Shown here in pieces: positions 1 to 7,402 of a stretch of DNA of 27,070 nt (positions are counted from its first letter, which is position 1; every line of letters starts with the position of its first letter). The notes under the pieces are model-generated. The model was not told the origin of the DNA, searched no databases, and saw only the letters and a program-made list of their open reading frames with translations. The DNA is from Candidatus Sodaliphilus limicaballi. Its GTDB lineage: Bacteria > Bacteroidota > Bacteroidia > Bacteroidales > Muribaculaceae. Location: NCBI GenBank assembly GCA_018065815.1, contig JAGHSP010000308.1:1-27070 (forward strand). Direction: 5' to 3'. The position numbers and the translations under genes were made by a program.

Positions 1-19
1 ATCAAAACCTATAAAAAAA

Positions 20-673
20 ATGATATTCCAACTCACCGAGGACCTCATATTCCCCGACCCGCACCTGGGCGAACCCGACGGCATGCTCGCCGTGGGAGGA
101 GACTTGAGCGTGGAGCGCCTTGAACTAGCCTACGCCCACGGCATCTTCCCGTGGTTCTCATTCCGCGACTGGGACGAGCCCGTGTGGTTCTGCCCCATGC
201 AGCGCTTTGTGATATTTCCCAGCGAGATACACGTGTCGCACTCGATGAAATCACTCATCAACAAGGAGAAATACCGCGTGTCGGTCAACGAGGACTTCGG
301 CGGCGTGATCAACGGTTGCCGCACTGTCGATGGCCGCTACTACATGGAGGGAGCATGGCTGGGACCCGAAATCGTCAAAGCCTACACCGCGCTGCACAAC
401 CTGGGCATGGCTGCAAGCGTCGAGGTGTGGGAGGGCGAAAACCTGGTGGGGGGACTCTACGGCGTCACCGTGAATGGCTGCTTCATAGGCGAGAGCATGT
501 TCTCTCGCGTGCCCAGCGCATCGAAACTGGCACTGATAGGCCTTGCACGGCACTTGGAATCACTGGGATGGAAAATGATTGACTGCCAGATCGAAACACC
601 ACACCTCAAATCTATGGGCGCCCGATACATCCCCTACGAAGAATACATGGAAATCTTGCGGCGATGCAAATAG
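20..673 (+). CDS. aat: Leucyl/phenylalanyl-tRNA--protein transferase
   Basis: The 217-residue protein matches the Aat family over its full usual length. Aat transfers Leu or Phe from aminoacyl-tRNA to the N-terminus of proteins that start with Lys or Arg, marking them for ClpS/ClpAP degradation in the cytoplasm. Diagnostic stretches are the N-terminal FPDPHLGEPDGMLAVGGDLS, then YAHGIFPWF, the central EGAWLGPEIVKAYTALHNLG, GGLYGVTVNGCFIGESMFS, and the C-terminal DCQIETPHLKSMGA, all typical of the GNAT-like transferase core. The ATG lies only 19 bases into the window after an A-rich run, so the promoter is mostly outside the window. The next gene overlaps its 3' end by 10 bases. Assignment is firm from motif content, although no alignment was run. 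Confidence 0.95.
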   Translation: MIFQLTEDLIFPDPHLGEPDGMLAVGGDLSVERLELAYAHGIFPWFSFRDWDEPVWFCPMQRFVIFPSEIHVSHSMKSLINKEKYRVSVNEDFGGVINGCRTVDGRYYMEGAWLGPEIVKAYTALHNLGMAASVEVWEGENLVGGLYGVTVNGCFIGESMFSRVPSASKLALIGLARHLESLGWKMIDCQIETPHLKSMGARYIPYEEYMEILRRCK

Positions 674-990
674 ACAAGAAGAAAATAGCGACAATCGTTT
701 CATGCCTGGCATTGCTGGTGTTGCTTCCCGTGGGGTGCAACGCCTATTTCACATGGCACTATAAACGCATGGCGCAGCCTCTCATCGACTTCGTGGAGCA
801 ATACCACAAAGTCACAGGCAAGTATCCCAAGACCAAACAGGAAATAGGCTACGACAACACCCAGCAAAACGTGGGGCCATTCTACATTCTCATCGACAGC
901 ACGCAATATAACGTGTTCTACTCCGACGACCACGGCAACCTGTTCCTCTACAATTCGAAGAAAGGCGATTGGGAACACGTGGGCAAGTAG
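664..990 (+). CDS. Small membrane-anchored or lipoprotein-like hypothetical protein
   Basis: I do not recognise this 108-residue protein. It starts with a short basic stretch and one hydrophobic segment (about residues 8-29) ending in LLPVGC. The Cys could be lipidated, but Pro at -3 is unusual for a lipobox, so a single membrane anchor is equally possible. The rest (about residues 35-108) is polar and extracytoplasmic in either case. It contains GKYPKTKQEIG, which resembles the segment after the N-terminal helix in some pseudopilin-like or small periplasmic proteins, but this is only a resemblance. The ATG lies inside aat (10-base overlap), which suggests translational coupling. A T-run follows the stop. 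The function is unknown; the reading frame is credible because of its base composition and tight coupling. Confidence 0.7.
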   Translation: MQIDKKKIATIVSCLALLVLLPVGCNAYFTWHYKRMAQPLIDFVEQYHKVTGKYPKTKQEIGYDNTQQNVGPFYILIDSTQYNVFYSDDHGNLFLYNSKKGDWEHVGK

Positions 991-1017
991 TTTTTTTTGA
1001 AAAAGTTTGCGTTTGCG

Positions 1018-1048
1018 TTTGTAATTACATTTAATTTGATTACCTTTG
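1018..1048 (+). promoter_or_regulatory. Bacteroidota-type promoter for the AbiEii pair
   Basis: TTTG at 1018-1021 is followed after exactly 19 bases by TACCTTTG at 1041-1048, matching the Bacteroidota consensus TTTG-N19-21-TAnnTTTG. It sits about 30 bases before the ATG of the first gene of the AbiEii-type pair. The pair therefore probably has its own transcription unit, separate from aat. Confidence 0.75.
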
Positions 1049-1076
1049 CAAGAGTAGCAATGAATCCTTGACATCA

Positions 1077-1406
1077 ATGACACAGCAAATAAGTCATGAT
1101 ATTATTCAAAAACTGAAAGCCGAAAACTGTTTTTGGTCTTATTCAGAAGACTCAATCAACAATGTCCCCGACGATATTTTGATAGAGAAAGTACTCGTGT
1201 ATCTTGATTTGCCCGAAATTGACGCTTTGTTCCTAATGTTCCCATACAAAAAAATCAAGAAAGTGTGGCTTGAGCATTTAGTTCCGCAAGGAGAATATCT
1301 TTATTCTCTAAATCGATTTTTTGCATGGTACTATTTCCATGTTAAGCGCCCCGACCAGTATCTCAAGTCAATGATCACCCGTCATTTCAATAAAATGCTA
1401 CAATGA
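1077..1406 (+). CDS. Small protein in the antitoxin position of an AbiEii pair
   Basis: The protein has about 109 residues. I chose the ATG at 1077; an in-frame TTG nine bases upstream is possible but less likely. It is rich in aromatic and charged residues, has no membrane segment, and contains LDLPEIDALFLMFPYKKIKKVW followed by RFFAWYYFHVKRPDQYL, split here for readability. It overlaps the next gene by ATGA, so the two are translationally coupled. In type IV AbiE systems the gene before the AbiEii nucleotidyltransferase encodes the antitoxin AbiEi, which is larger and has a winged helix. This protein is too short for that and I see no clear HTH, so it may be a different cognate partner. The antitoxin role is inferred from position only. 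It is AT-richer than the surrounding genes. Confidence 0.75.
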   Translation: MTQQISHDIIQKLKAENCFWSYSEDSINNVPDDILIEKVLVYLDLPEIDALFLMFPYKKIKKVWLEHLVPQGEYLYSLNRFFAWYYFHVKRPDQYLKSMITRHFNKMLQ

Positions 1407-2062
1407 ATGCCCTTGCCCCACACACCAATTTGCTTTTTGAAAAAGCAACACAACTGGAATGTATCAAACCATTCTTGCTGGTTGGAGGTACAGCTCTATC
1501 ATTACAATTAGGAACTCGCCTAAGCGAAGACCTGGATTTCATGCGATGGCGCACAAGCAAGACCGAACGCATGGAGGTTGATTGGAATGGAATTCAGAAA
1601 GAGCTATCTACCATCGGAGATGTCCAATCAATGAATTTGATGGATATAGACCATGTAGAGTTTGTTGTTTCGGGCGTAAAATTCTCTTTTTATGCCTGTG
1701 GCAGATATTCACCAGTAACCAAACCTGTTAAATGTAACAACTATTTACGACTAGCCGATATTCATGCCATTGGAGCAATGAAAATGGAAGTAATGTTGCG
1801 ACGAAGTAATTTTAGGGACTACTATGATATTTACTCAATTGTGAAAAGCGGTGTGGACTTGAGAGAACTAGTAAGAATGGCTGGCAATTATAGCCAACAC
1901 CAGTTAAAGTCCAAGAATATCTTGGCGATGCTGACCAATGGAACTCGTTTTCACCGTGACGAGATATTTAACCAAATGCAACCCAAATACAATGTAACAG
2001 CAGCAGACATCGAAAACTACTTTAGGTCACTACTGACCGAATGTAATAATGTCAGTGACTAG
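1403..2062 (+). CDS. AbiEii/AbiGii-type nucleotidyltransferase (toxin family)
   Basis: This 219-residue protein carries the signature of the AbiEii/AbiGii nucleotidyltransferase family (toxin half of type IV toxin-antitoxin or abortive infection systems, DNA polymerase beta fold). It has a GG-T motif (G28, G29, T30) in LLVGGTALSLQLGTRLSEDL, with the metal-binding pair D43 and D45 completing SEDLDF. It also has the family's downstream Lys (K127) and the RDYYDIY block (D139, D142). Characterised AbiEii proteins use GTP or other nucleotides to modify tRNA or other targets, blocking growth. Here all recognisable catalytic residues are kept, so the protein looks intact. The start ATG overlaps the previous stop. 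The gene is AT-rich compared with flanking genes, consistent with transfer. It ends 6 bases from the converging GNAT remnant. Confidence 0.88.
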   Translation: MNALAPHTNLLFEKATQLECIKPFLLVGGTALSLQLGTRLSEDLDFMRWRTSKTERMEVDWNGIQKELSTIGDVQSMNLMDIDHVEFVVSGVKFSFYACGRYSPVTKPVKCNNYLRLADIHAIGAMKMEVMLRRSNFRDYYDIYSIVKSGVDLRELVRMAGNYSQHQLKSKNILAMLTNGTRFHRDEIFNQMQPKYNVTAADIENYFRSLLTECNNVSD

Positions 2063-2068
2063 AAACTG

Positions 2069-2626
2069 CTATTGCAAACATACCATGCGCAGGTAGTCCT
2101 CGCCGAAAATGTGGAGTGTGCCATCAACCTTGAAGCCCAGGCTAGTGTACAGGTCATAGGCCCCGGTATTGTCGGGGTCGCAAGCTAGTACCGCAACTTT
2201 ACCCATGCGCTTCGCGAGCTGCATACCATGCTCGATGACGACACGGCCATAGCCTCGTCCGCGGTACTCGGGCAGCACCGCTGCACTGTCAAGGTATTAC
2301 TCCCCGGCGCGCGTCTCATCGTCCATTGCCATAGGGTCAAAGTCCAAAAGGTCCCTTATCGGGGCAAACGTGCGAACCTTAACCTCATGATAGCCCTCGC
2401 CGGGATAAGAAATGAGCGCTCCCACAGGCTTGCCGTCAAGCATTGCTATCACAGCATTTTTATAAGAGTAAAGCGTGTCATCACGGCGGCACACTTCCAG
2501 CACATGGCCCGAGGGCTCCACGCCTCGCTCCATGTATTCCTTACCCACGGCCTCCATCATCACTACCGCCACAAACGGCGCGTCGTGAATAGTTGCCGCA
2601 CGGAATGTCAACCCTCTCTCTCCCAT
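2069..2626 (-). pseudogene. GNAT N-acetyltransferase interrupted by an in-frame stop
   Basis: Two minus-strand pieces lie in the same frame and join through a single TAA (plus-strand TTA at 2297-2299). The first (2297-2626) begins MGERGLTFRAATIHDAPFVA and ends DDETRAGE. The second continues YLDSAAVLPEYRGRGYGRV and then ACDPDNTGAYDLYTSLGFK to the end. Together they make an about 185-residue GNAT domain with the acetyl-CoA-binding motif R-G-x-G-Y-G and the usual C-terminal LYxSLGF. Family members normally have an aromatic residue where the stop falls (GE-aromatic-YLDS), so one substitution in a Tyr codon explains it. There is no frameshift and both halves keep family motifs, so the break is recent or a sequencing error. 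It starts 7 bases after mlaF and was probably the last gene of that operon. The acceptor substrate is unknown. Confidence 0.8.
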
Positions 2627-2633
2627 GCTGGTT

Positions 2634-3434
2634 TTATTTTCCAGGGATAGTGCGCTGGTAACCGTGCACTAGGCGATACTTGCGCACGTCGCGGAAGAGG
2701 TCGGTGGCATAGACGAAGTTGTTCAGGTCGTCATTCTCCTGGCCATAGATTTCGTCCTTCGTGCCGTTCCACCCCAGGTGTCCCTTGTTCACGAAGATGA
2801 TGTTCTCGCCTATTCCCATCACCGAATTCATGTCGTGGGTATTGATGATAGTGGTGATGCCATACTCGTGGGTGATGTCGTAGAGCAGCTCATCTATCAC
2901 GATAGATGTCTTTGGGTCAAGTCCCGAGTTGGGCTCGTCACAAAACAGATATTTAGGATTAAGAGCAATGGCGCGTGCAATCGCGGCACGCTTCTGCATG
3001 CCACCCGATAGCTCGCTGGGAAACTTGTTTTCGCTGCCAGTGAGATTTACACGGTCGATACAGAACTGCGCGCGCTCGAGCTGTTCCTCTACCGTCATCG
3101 TCGAAAACATCTTGAGAGGAAACATCACATTCCCCATCACCGTCTCGCTGTCGAAGAGCGCCGAACCCTGGAACAACATGCCTATTTCCTTGCGCAGCTC
3201 TTTAAGTTGCTTGCCGTCCATGACGGTTATGTCACGTCCATCATAGAGAATCTGGCCCTCATCGGGTTTAAATAGACCCACGATGTTCTTAATGAGTACA
3301 GTCTTGCCCGAGCCACTCTGACCGATAATCAGATTAGTTTTTCCATCATAAAACTTTGCATCTATGCCAAAGAGCACTTGACGCATCGAATCACCGTCCT
3401 TAAACGACTTCTTGAGATTTTTTACCTCGATCAT
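2634..3434 (-). CDS. mlaF: MlaF-like ABC transporter ATP-binding protein
   Basis: The 266-residue ATPase has Walker A GQSGSGKT at residues 38-45, Q-loop FQGSALFDS near 88-96, signature LSGGMQKR at 142-149, Walker B YLFCDEP at 162-168 followed by NSGLDP, and a switch His in NTHDMNS. The combination of SGGMQKR with a GSALFDS Q-loop is typical of MlaF/Ttg2A, the ATPase that powers MlaE in phospholipid transport between inner and outer membranes. It overlaps mlaE by ATGA, so the permease and ATPase are co-translated. No MCE protein (MlaD) is visible in the window; in Bacteroidota it can be encoded elsewhere. A GNAT remnant follows after 7 bases. Confidence 0.9.
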   Translation of the reverse strand: MIEVKNLKKSFKDGDSMRQVLFGIDAKFYDGKTNLIIGQSGSGKTVLIKNIVGLFKPDEGQILYDGRDITVMDGKQLKELRKEIGMLFQGSALFDSETVMGNVMFPLKMFSTMTVEEQLERAQFCIDRVNLTGSENKFPSELSGGMQKRAAIARAIALNPKYLFCDEPNSGLDPKTSIVIDELLYDITHEYGITTIINTHDMNSVMGIGENIIFVNKGHLGWNGTKDEIYGQENDDLNNFVYATDLFRDVRKYRLVHGYQRTIPGK

Positions 3435-4180
3435 TGCAGCATGAGTTTAGTTAATAACACGTCAAACACGAGAATCATGATGTTGCTCATCACCACGGCA
3501 TTGGTACTTGCCTTTCCCACTTCTACCGAACCTCCCTTAACGGTGTAGCCAAAGTAAGCCGAGATGGTTGACATCAAGAAGGCAAAGAACAATGACTTCA
3601 CTAGTGCAAACCAAACATAATACTCAATAAACTGGGTTTGAATACCATAAATATAAGTATCTATATCTACCACACCAGTGAGAGCACACACCAAATAACC
3701 ACCAAACAGACTGGTAAACATACAGATGACCACCAGCACAGGGAGAATGGTGATGAGACCCGCTATCTTGGGCAACACCAGAAAATTAGCCGAGTTGATA
3801 CCCATGATGTCAAGAGCATCAATCTGTTCAGTCACACGCATCGTTCCTATCTCGCTGGCAATATTTGAACCTATCTTGCCGCTGAGGATAAGACACAAGA
3901 TAGATGATGAGAACTCAAGCAAAATAATCTCGCGGGTTGCCATACCCACTGTGTAACGCGGCAGCATGGGATTATTGAGGTTGAGCTTAATGAGGATAGT
4001 ACACAACGCACCGATGAACACCGACACGATGAGAATCAACGGTATAGAGTCGATACCCAACTTATATATCTCGTTTGTATAACGCTTGAAAAACTCGCGC
4101 CATTTCTCGGGAACGCCTATCGTGGTCCACAAGAATTTCAGATATTCTCCAAAGCCGTTTAGGCCCTTTGTTAGTATCAT
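3431..4180 (-). CDS. mlaE: MlaE-like ABC transporter permease
   Basis: The 249-residue integral membrane protein belongs to the MlaE/YrbE permease family. It has an amphipathic N-terminal region (residues 1-35), about five hydrophobic segments, and the family's conserved cytoplasmic region ATREIILLEFSSSILCLILS followed by GKIGSNIASEIGTMRVTEQIDAL (written as two parts) with the E-Q-I-D-A-L-x-x-M-G block. It would form the transmembrane dimer of a phospholipid-trafficking ABC complex with the ATPase encoded immediately downstream. The start ATG lies at the 3' side of an intergenic region holding a TATCTTTG promoter box. The function in lipid asymmetry is known for the family, and its direction of transport here cannot be told from sequence. 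Confidence 0.9.
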   Translation of the reverse strand: MILTKGLNGFGEYLKFLWTTIGVPEKWREFFKRYTNEIYKLGIDSIPLILIVSVFIGALCTILIKLNLNNPMLPRYTVGMATREIILLEFSSSILCLILSGKIGSNIASEIGTMRVTEQIDALDIMGINSANFLVLPKIAGLITILPVLVVICMFTSLFGGYLVCALTGVVDIDTYIYGIQTQFIEYYVWFALVKSLFFAFLMSTISAYFGYTVKGGSVEVGKASTNAVVMSNIMILVFDVLLTKLMLQ

Positions 4181-4209
4181 GTTTTATTCTGTATTAATTA
4201 TCTAAACTG

Positions 4210-4217
4210 CAAAGATA
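4210..4217 (-). promoter_or_regulatory. -7 box of the mlaEF promoter
   Basis: Read on the minus strand, the bases are TATCTTTG, a perfect match to the Bacteroidota -7 element TAnnTTTG, 30 bases before the mlaE ATG. I found no good TTTG at the -33 distance, so the assignment rests on the -7 box and position. Confidence 0.55.
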
Positions 4218-4295
4218 CATCTTTTTTATGAAAGACATGGCACAACAATGAGAATTTAAAAATAATTAATATTAACAATGAGAGGCTGTAAGCTA

Positions 4296-4385
4296 GACCT
4301 CAAAGAGGTCGTCACTTTGGTTAACCGCAGGTCCACCGACCTGCGGGCATACATCACCCCTGCACAGCGTCCCCCCCAACGGGGG
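4296..4385. other. Three successive hairpins between the ept-like gene and mlaE
   Basis: This gap lies downstream of the ept-like gene and upstream of mlaE, both on the minus strand. It contains GACCTC (4296-4301) / GAGGTC (4305-4310) with a 3-base loop, CCGCAGGTC (4325-4333) / GACCTGCGG (4338-4346) with a 4-base loop, and a C-run (4371-4377) facing GGGGG (4381-4385). The 9-bp stem is perfect. There is no strong T-run directly after the stems on the minus strand, though an AT-rich stretch follows further on. They may act as a terminator or RNA 3'-end stabiliser for the ept-like transcript, or be remains of a repeat element. Confidence 0.5.
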
Positions 4386-4399
4386 CGCACTATGACACA

Positions 4400-6193
4400 T
4401 CATTTACCCGACGATGCTTCCATCACGTCGTCATAGACGGCTCTGCCATAGACCTTGCGTGTGCTAGGCTTGTATTCAGGACTGGTGATGTCATGCCGGG
4501 GATTGTAATAAGGCGATTTCACCCCGCCCAGCGCGAGCAGCATGTGCCCCACCACGTCGGTCATGCTCTTGCGGTCGAGCGATTGCTCAATGTGCCTGAC
4601 AATGTCGGGGTGTTTCTCCTTATAAGTATCGGAACACCACACCACAAACGGTACCTGATTCTGGTATTTCATCTCCATGGACGTGGGCGAATGTGAAACC
4701 TTGCGGCCACTGTAAGCTCGATAGTCATAGACTTCTTCGCCGTGGTCGCTAGTGTAAACCAGGACGGCGTTCTCATTGCGGAAGTGGTCAAATATCTGCT
4801 TCATCACAGCGTCATTATAGTGAATTGCGTTATCATACTCGGCAATCACCTTGCGCACGTTGTTTCCCGCATAGGGCTCGTCACGCACGATATCCTCGGC
4901 CTTGAACTTGGCGCAACCCTTAGGGCAACGCTGCTTGTAGGCCACGTGCTGCCCTATGAAGTGAAGCACTACAAGATTATGCTTTGCGGTGAGTTTCTCT
5001 TTGAAGAAATTATCTACAAGCCCGCCGTCATAGCCAAAACTCTTCTCGTTGCACTTGGTATAAGACAACCTCATCATGTCGTCGTTATACAGGAAATCGT
5101 TAACGGTGATGGTGTAGAGGCGCTTTGCCATGAAAGTGCGCTGCATGTCCCACATCCACACGTCGTAGCCGCTGTGCTTGAACACGGTGACGAAACTGGG
5201 AAAGTCAAACCAACTCTCGCCATCGCCTATGCTATTGAGGCTGAATGTGTTCTTCTCGGTCGTAGAAGTATAGTTCTCATGCGAAATCACATCGTTGAAC
5301 ACATACAGGTTGCCTGCCTCCTTCTCCTTCATCATGTTGGGAGTTGTGGGCAATGTATAGCCATAAATCGACGCGTGGTGCTTGTTGTAGCTCTCGCCCA
5401 GGATGTAGATCACAGTGAGGGGATCCTCATAGGCAACAGCCGAGTGGGTTTTATACACCTCACGAGCCACATCAATGGCACGTTGCTGGTCATAGGCGCT
5501 GCATCGCAGAGAGTTGATTCCATGCAGTGTCTGTATATACATGTCCATGGAGTCATGAGGGAACAGACGGCTCCACGCATACTGCTTCTCTGTGTTGCCG
5601 CAGAGCAAGAGGAACACTTGGCACACGACGGCATATAGCATTGCCGCACCAGCGATTGAACCCACCACAGTGTCCCACACGCCACTCCTGAACAAGTAGC
5701 GTTTCATCAATCGCTTTATGGCCTTGCGTTTCCATTCACACAAGATGATGATGGCTATCGCAGCAAGGTCGATGCCATAGGTCCACAGGCTATCGGTGCT
5801 CAACAAATAGGTGTCGAAAAACTCGCCGGTTTCCTTGGGGTTGGTCTCGCACATCACCGTGAGAGTTTGCTGCGAGATGTTCATCTTGAAATTCATCTCC
5901 AGGAATAGCGTCACCACCATGAGCATGAAAAAGAAGACATACAAGAGCGCCTTCACCCACTTGCTGCGGCACAGGTAAACGATGCTTGTGGCGATATATG
6001 CCACGCCCGCTTCCACTACAACGCCTTGCAGGAAGAACAGGATTTGCAGCAACACATCATCGTTCTCATAGCACAGCCACTCGATGGGCTGCTGTATCAT
6101 CATTAAAATTGCCAACACGAAAAACACCGGCTCGGCCTTAACAGGACGTGCCAGAGCTTTTAACAACCGCGATACATTATCTATAAATGCCAT
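4400..6193 (-). CDS. Phosphoethanolamine transferase-like membrane sulfatase-fold enzyme
   Basis: The 597-residue protein has an N-terminal block of about five hydrophobic segments (roughly residues 20-190) and a periplasmic alkaline-phosphatase/sulfatase-type domain from about residue 255. That domain starts with VIYILGESYNKHHASIYGY, where the Glu is a metal ligand in the EptA/OpgE family. It continues with LPTTPNM, a Thr-rich segment ENYTSTTEKNTFS near residue 305 that should hold the nucleophilic Thr, LHFIGQHVAY, and the metal motif YTSDHGEEVYD near 480-490, with SHSPTS after it. Relatives transfer phosphoethanolamine from phosphatidylethanolamine to lipid A, core sugars or glycans, which alters charge and polymyxin resistance. 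The acceptor here cannot be read from sequence. It has its own promoter and stands alone between the RIC-LuxR regulator and mlaEF. Confidence 0.85.
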   Translation of the reverse strand: MAFIDNVSRLLKALARPVKAEPVFFVLAILMMIQQPIEWLCYENDDVLLQILFFLQGVVVEAGVAYIATSIVYLCRSKWVKALLYVFFFMLMVVTLFLEMNFKMNISQQTLTVMCETNPKETGEFFDTYLLSTDSLWTYGIDLAAIAIIILCEWKRKAIKRLMKRYLFRSGVWDTVVGSIAGAAMLYAVVCQVFLLLCGNTEKQYAWSRLFPHDSMDMYIQTLHGINSLRCSAYDQQRAIDVAREVYKTHSAVAYEDPLTVIYILGESYNKHHASIYGYTLPTTPNMMKEKEAGNLYVFNDVISHENYTSTTEKNTFSLNSIGDGESWFDFPSFVTVFKHSGYDVWMWDMQRTFMAKRLYTITVNDFLYNDDMMRLSYTKCNEKSFGYDGGLVDNFFKEKLTAKHNLVVLHFIGQHVAYKQRCPKGCAKFKAEDIVRDEPYAGNNVRKVIAEYDNAIHYNDAVMKQIFDHFRNENAVLVYTSDHGEEVYDYRAYSGRKVSHSPTSMEMKYQNQVPFVVWCSDTYKEKHPDIVRHIEQSLDRKSMTDVVGHMLLALGGVKSPYYNPRHDITSPEYKPSTRKVYGRAVYDDVMEASSGK

Positions 6194-6213
6194 TACTTGC
6201 TAAATTTCGGGCA

Positions 6214-6245
6214 CAAAATTACTCATATCCTCAAAATCTGCCAAA
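6214..6245 (-). promoter_or_regulatory. Promoter of the ept-like gene
   Basis: On the minus strand TTTG (6242-6245) is followed after 20 bases by TAATTTTG (6214-6221), fitting the Bacteroidota TTTG-N19-21-TAnnTTTG consensus. The expected start of transcription is about 14 bases before the ATG at 6193. It lies just downstream of the regulator gene's stop, so the ept-like gene need not depend on the regulator's promoter. Confidence 0.7.
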
Positions 6246-6271
6246 TTTCAGTCACAAAATCGCTATTTTAC

Positions 6272-7225
6272 TCACTTCATAAAGCATCGCTTGTCTATCA
6301 AGTTATTTGCAATGGCATAGATTGTGAGACCAGCGAGAGAGTGGATCTGGAGTTTGCGTGAGATGTTGCGTCGATGCGTGATGACGGTGTTGACCGAGAT
6401 GAAAAGTTGTGCAGCGATTTCTTTATTCGACATGCCTTGGACTAGGCACACGATGATTTCCTTCTCACGGTCGGAGATTGACTCGGTTCCCTCCACGCTA
6501 TTGATCATGCTGGAGATGCGTGCCGAGACGTCGTCGCTCTTCACTTTCTGTTCTAGCAGTCGGATAGCAGGCACGAAAAGCACGTCCTCCACGTTGCTGT
6601 GATTGCTCAGCCACTCCTCGTTGCTGTAAATGTCGTAAATGGCAGCCGTGAGCTGGTTGTTGGTCAAGCCGTCCTGGGGCAGATACTTGATAATGATGCT
6701 CTTGAGCTCGTGGAACTTGCCTGTGATGTCATTGTGGTGCTTTGAATAAATCTCCACGTTGTAGTTGGGCCGCTGCTCACCCTGCAACAACGCTTTGACA
6801 TAGGGGAAGAGCGTCTTCTCCTCATATTTCATGTGGAGCTGGATGTCGTGAGCATACTCGTCATAGAGACGCAGTATGAGCACAGCCATGTTGTCGCCAT
6901 GCGAGAGTGCCTCCTCCAGCTTCTTGCGGATAGAGGGCAGCTGATAGTCAAGGAAAAAACGGTGCGAAGCTTGCAGGTAGCCCACGAGCGTCTTCACCGA
7001 GATGCGTTCGTCGGTCTCCTTGGGGGCATAACCGTTGATCAGGAAGTTAACAACCACAAGGAATGTGTAGCAGTCAACACCTTGCTCACTGCACACCTCA
7101 TCGACTGTCTTGTCGCCAAAACCCAAGCGGATGCCAAAGGAACTCAACCCCTGCAACATGCTGTAATTGTCGCTGATGAGGTCTATCATCTTGTCATCAG
7201 CCTCATATAGTTTCATCCTTTTCAT
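6272..7225 (-). CDS. RIC/hemerythrin-like di-iron sensor fused to LuxR-type HTH regulator
   Basis: The 317-residue protein has three parts. Residues about 10-65 resemble the ScdA_N (DUF542) domain of RIC proteins (YtfE/ScdA), although the Cys pair of YtfE is replaced (LGFGDKTVDEV). Residues about 80-225 form a hemerythrin-like helical bundle with ligands H88, H131 and E135 (HxxxE), H163 or H164, H209 and E213 (HxxxE). Their spacing closely follows the YtfE di-iron ligands as I recall them (H84, H129, E133, H160, H204, E208). Residues about 249-310 are a LuxR/NarL-type HTH (SDREKEIIVCLVQGMSNKEI, then NTVITHRRNISRKL). It is therefore a cytoplasmic one-component regulator likely to sense oxygen, nitric oxide or iron status. 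It is divergent from the porin-imelysin-diheme operon. A palindromic site upstream suggests autoregulation. Confidence 0.88.
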   Translation of the reverse strand: MKRMKLYEADDKMIDLISDNYSMLQGLSSFGIRLGFGDKTVDEVCSEQGVDCYTFLVVVNFLINGYAPKETDERISVKTLVGYLQASHRFFLDYQLPSIRKKLEEALSHGDNMAVLILRLYDEYAHDIQLHMKYEEKTLFPYVKALLQGEQRPNYNVEIYSKHHNDITGKFHELKSIIIKYLPQDGLTNNQLTAAIYDIYSNEEWLSNHSNVEDVLFVPAIRLLEQKVKSDDVSARISSMINSVEGTESISDREKEIIVCLVQGMSNKEIAAQLFISVNTVITHRRNISRKLQIHSLAGLTIYAIANNLIDKRCFMK

Positions 7226-7247
7226 ATTCTGCTACTTTTTTCATCTG

Positions 7248-7255
7248 CAAAGTTA
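7248..7255 (-). promoter_or_regulatory. -7 box of the RIC-LuxR regulator promoter
   Basis: Read on the minus strand the bases are TAACTTTG, matching TAnnTTTG; transcription would start about 20 bases before the ATG at 7225. At the -33 distance there is only TTTC, not TTTG. The palindrome at 7279-7296 ends 23 bases upstream of the box, where an activator bound near -42 would sit. Confidence 0.65.
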
Positions 7256-7278
7256 CATCATTTTTCCCTAACGAGGAA

Positions 7279-7296
7279 ATACCTATATGTAAGTAT
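7279..7296. promoter_or_regulatory. Palindromic operator, NarL-like 7-2-7 arrangement
   Basis: The plus-strand bases are ATACCTATATGTAAGTAT. The arms ATACCTA and TAAGTAT are inverted with one mismatch around a 4-base centre. Read as heptamers, TACCTAT-AT-GTAAGTA gives TACCTAT, which fits the published NarL heptamer TACYYMT, and TACTTAC, which fits at six of seven positions. The centre lies about 43 bases upstream of the predicted start of the regulator transcript. An almost identical site precedes feoAB at nearly the same distance. The binding protein is inferred, not shown; the encoded LuxR-type protein is the best candidate. Confidence 0.6.
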
Positions 7297-7402
7297 TAGT
7301 TTTTTTTACCACTGCAAACTAATAATTATAATGTAGTATGCGGGTAATTGATTATTATGACAAACTGCGCAAAACACACTAAACGAATCAACATTTATAT
7401 GT

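Noticed and set aside
4742..5638. Plus-strand open frame of 298 codons opposite the ept-like gene
   Set aside because: Composition is a mirror of the ept-like coding sequence, with no domain or promoter; shadow frame.
7348..7361. FNR-like half-palindrome TTGAT-N4-ATGAC in the divergent intergenic region
   Set aside because: The second half matches FNR only at three of five positions and the centre lies about 83 bases from the predicted start; not strong enough to call.
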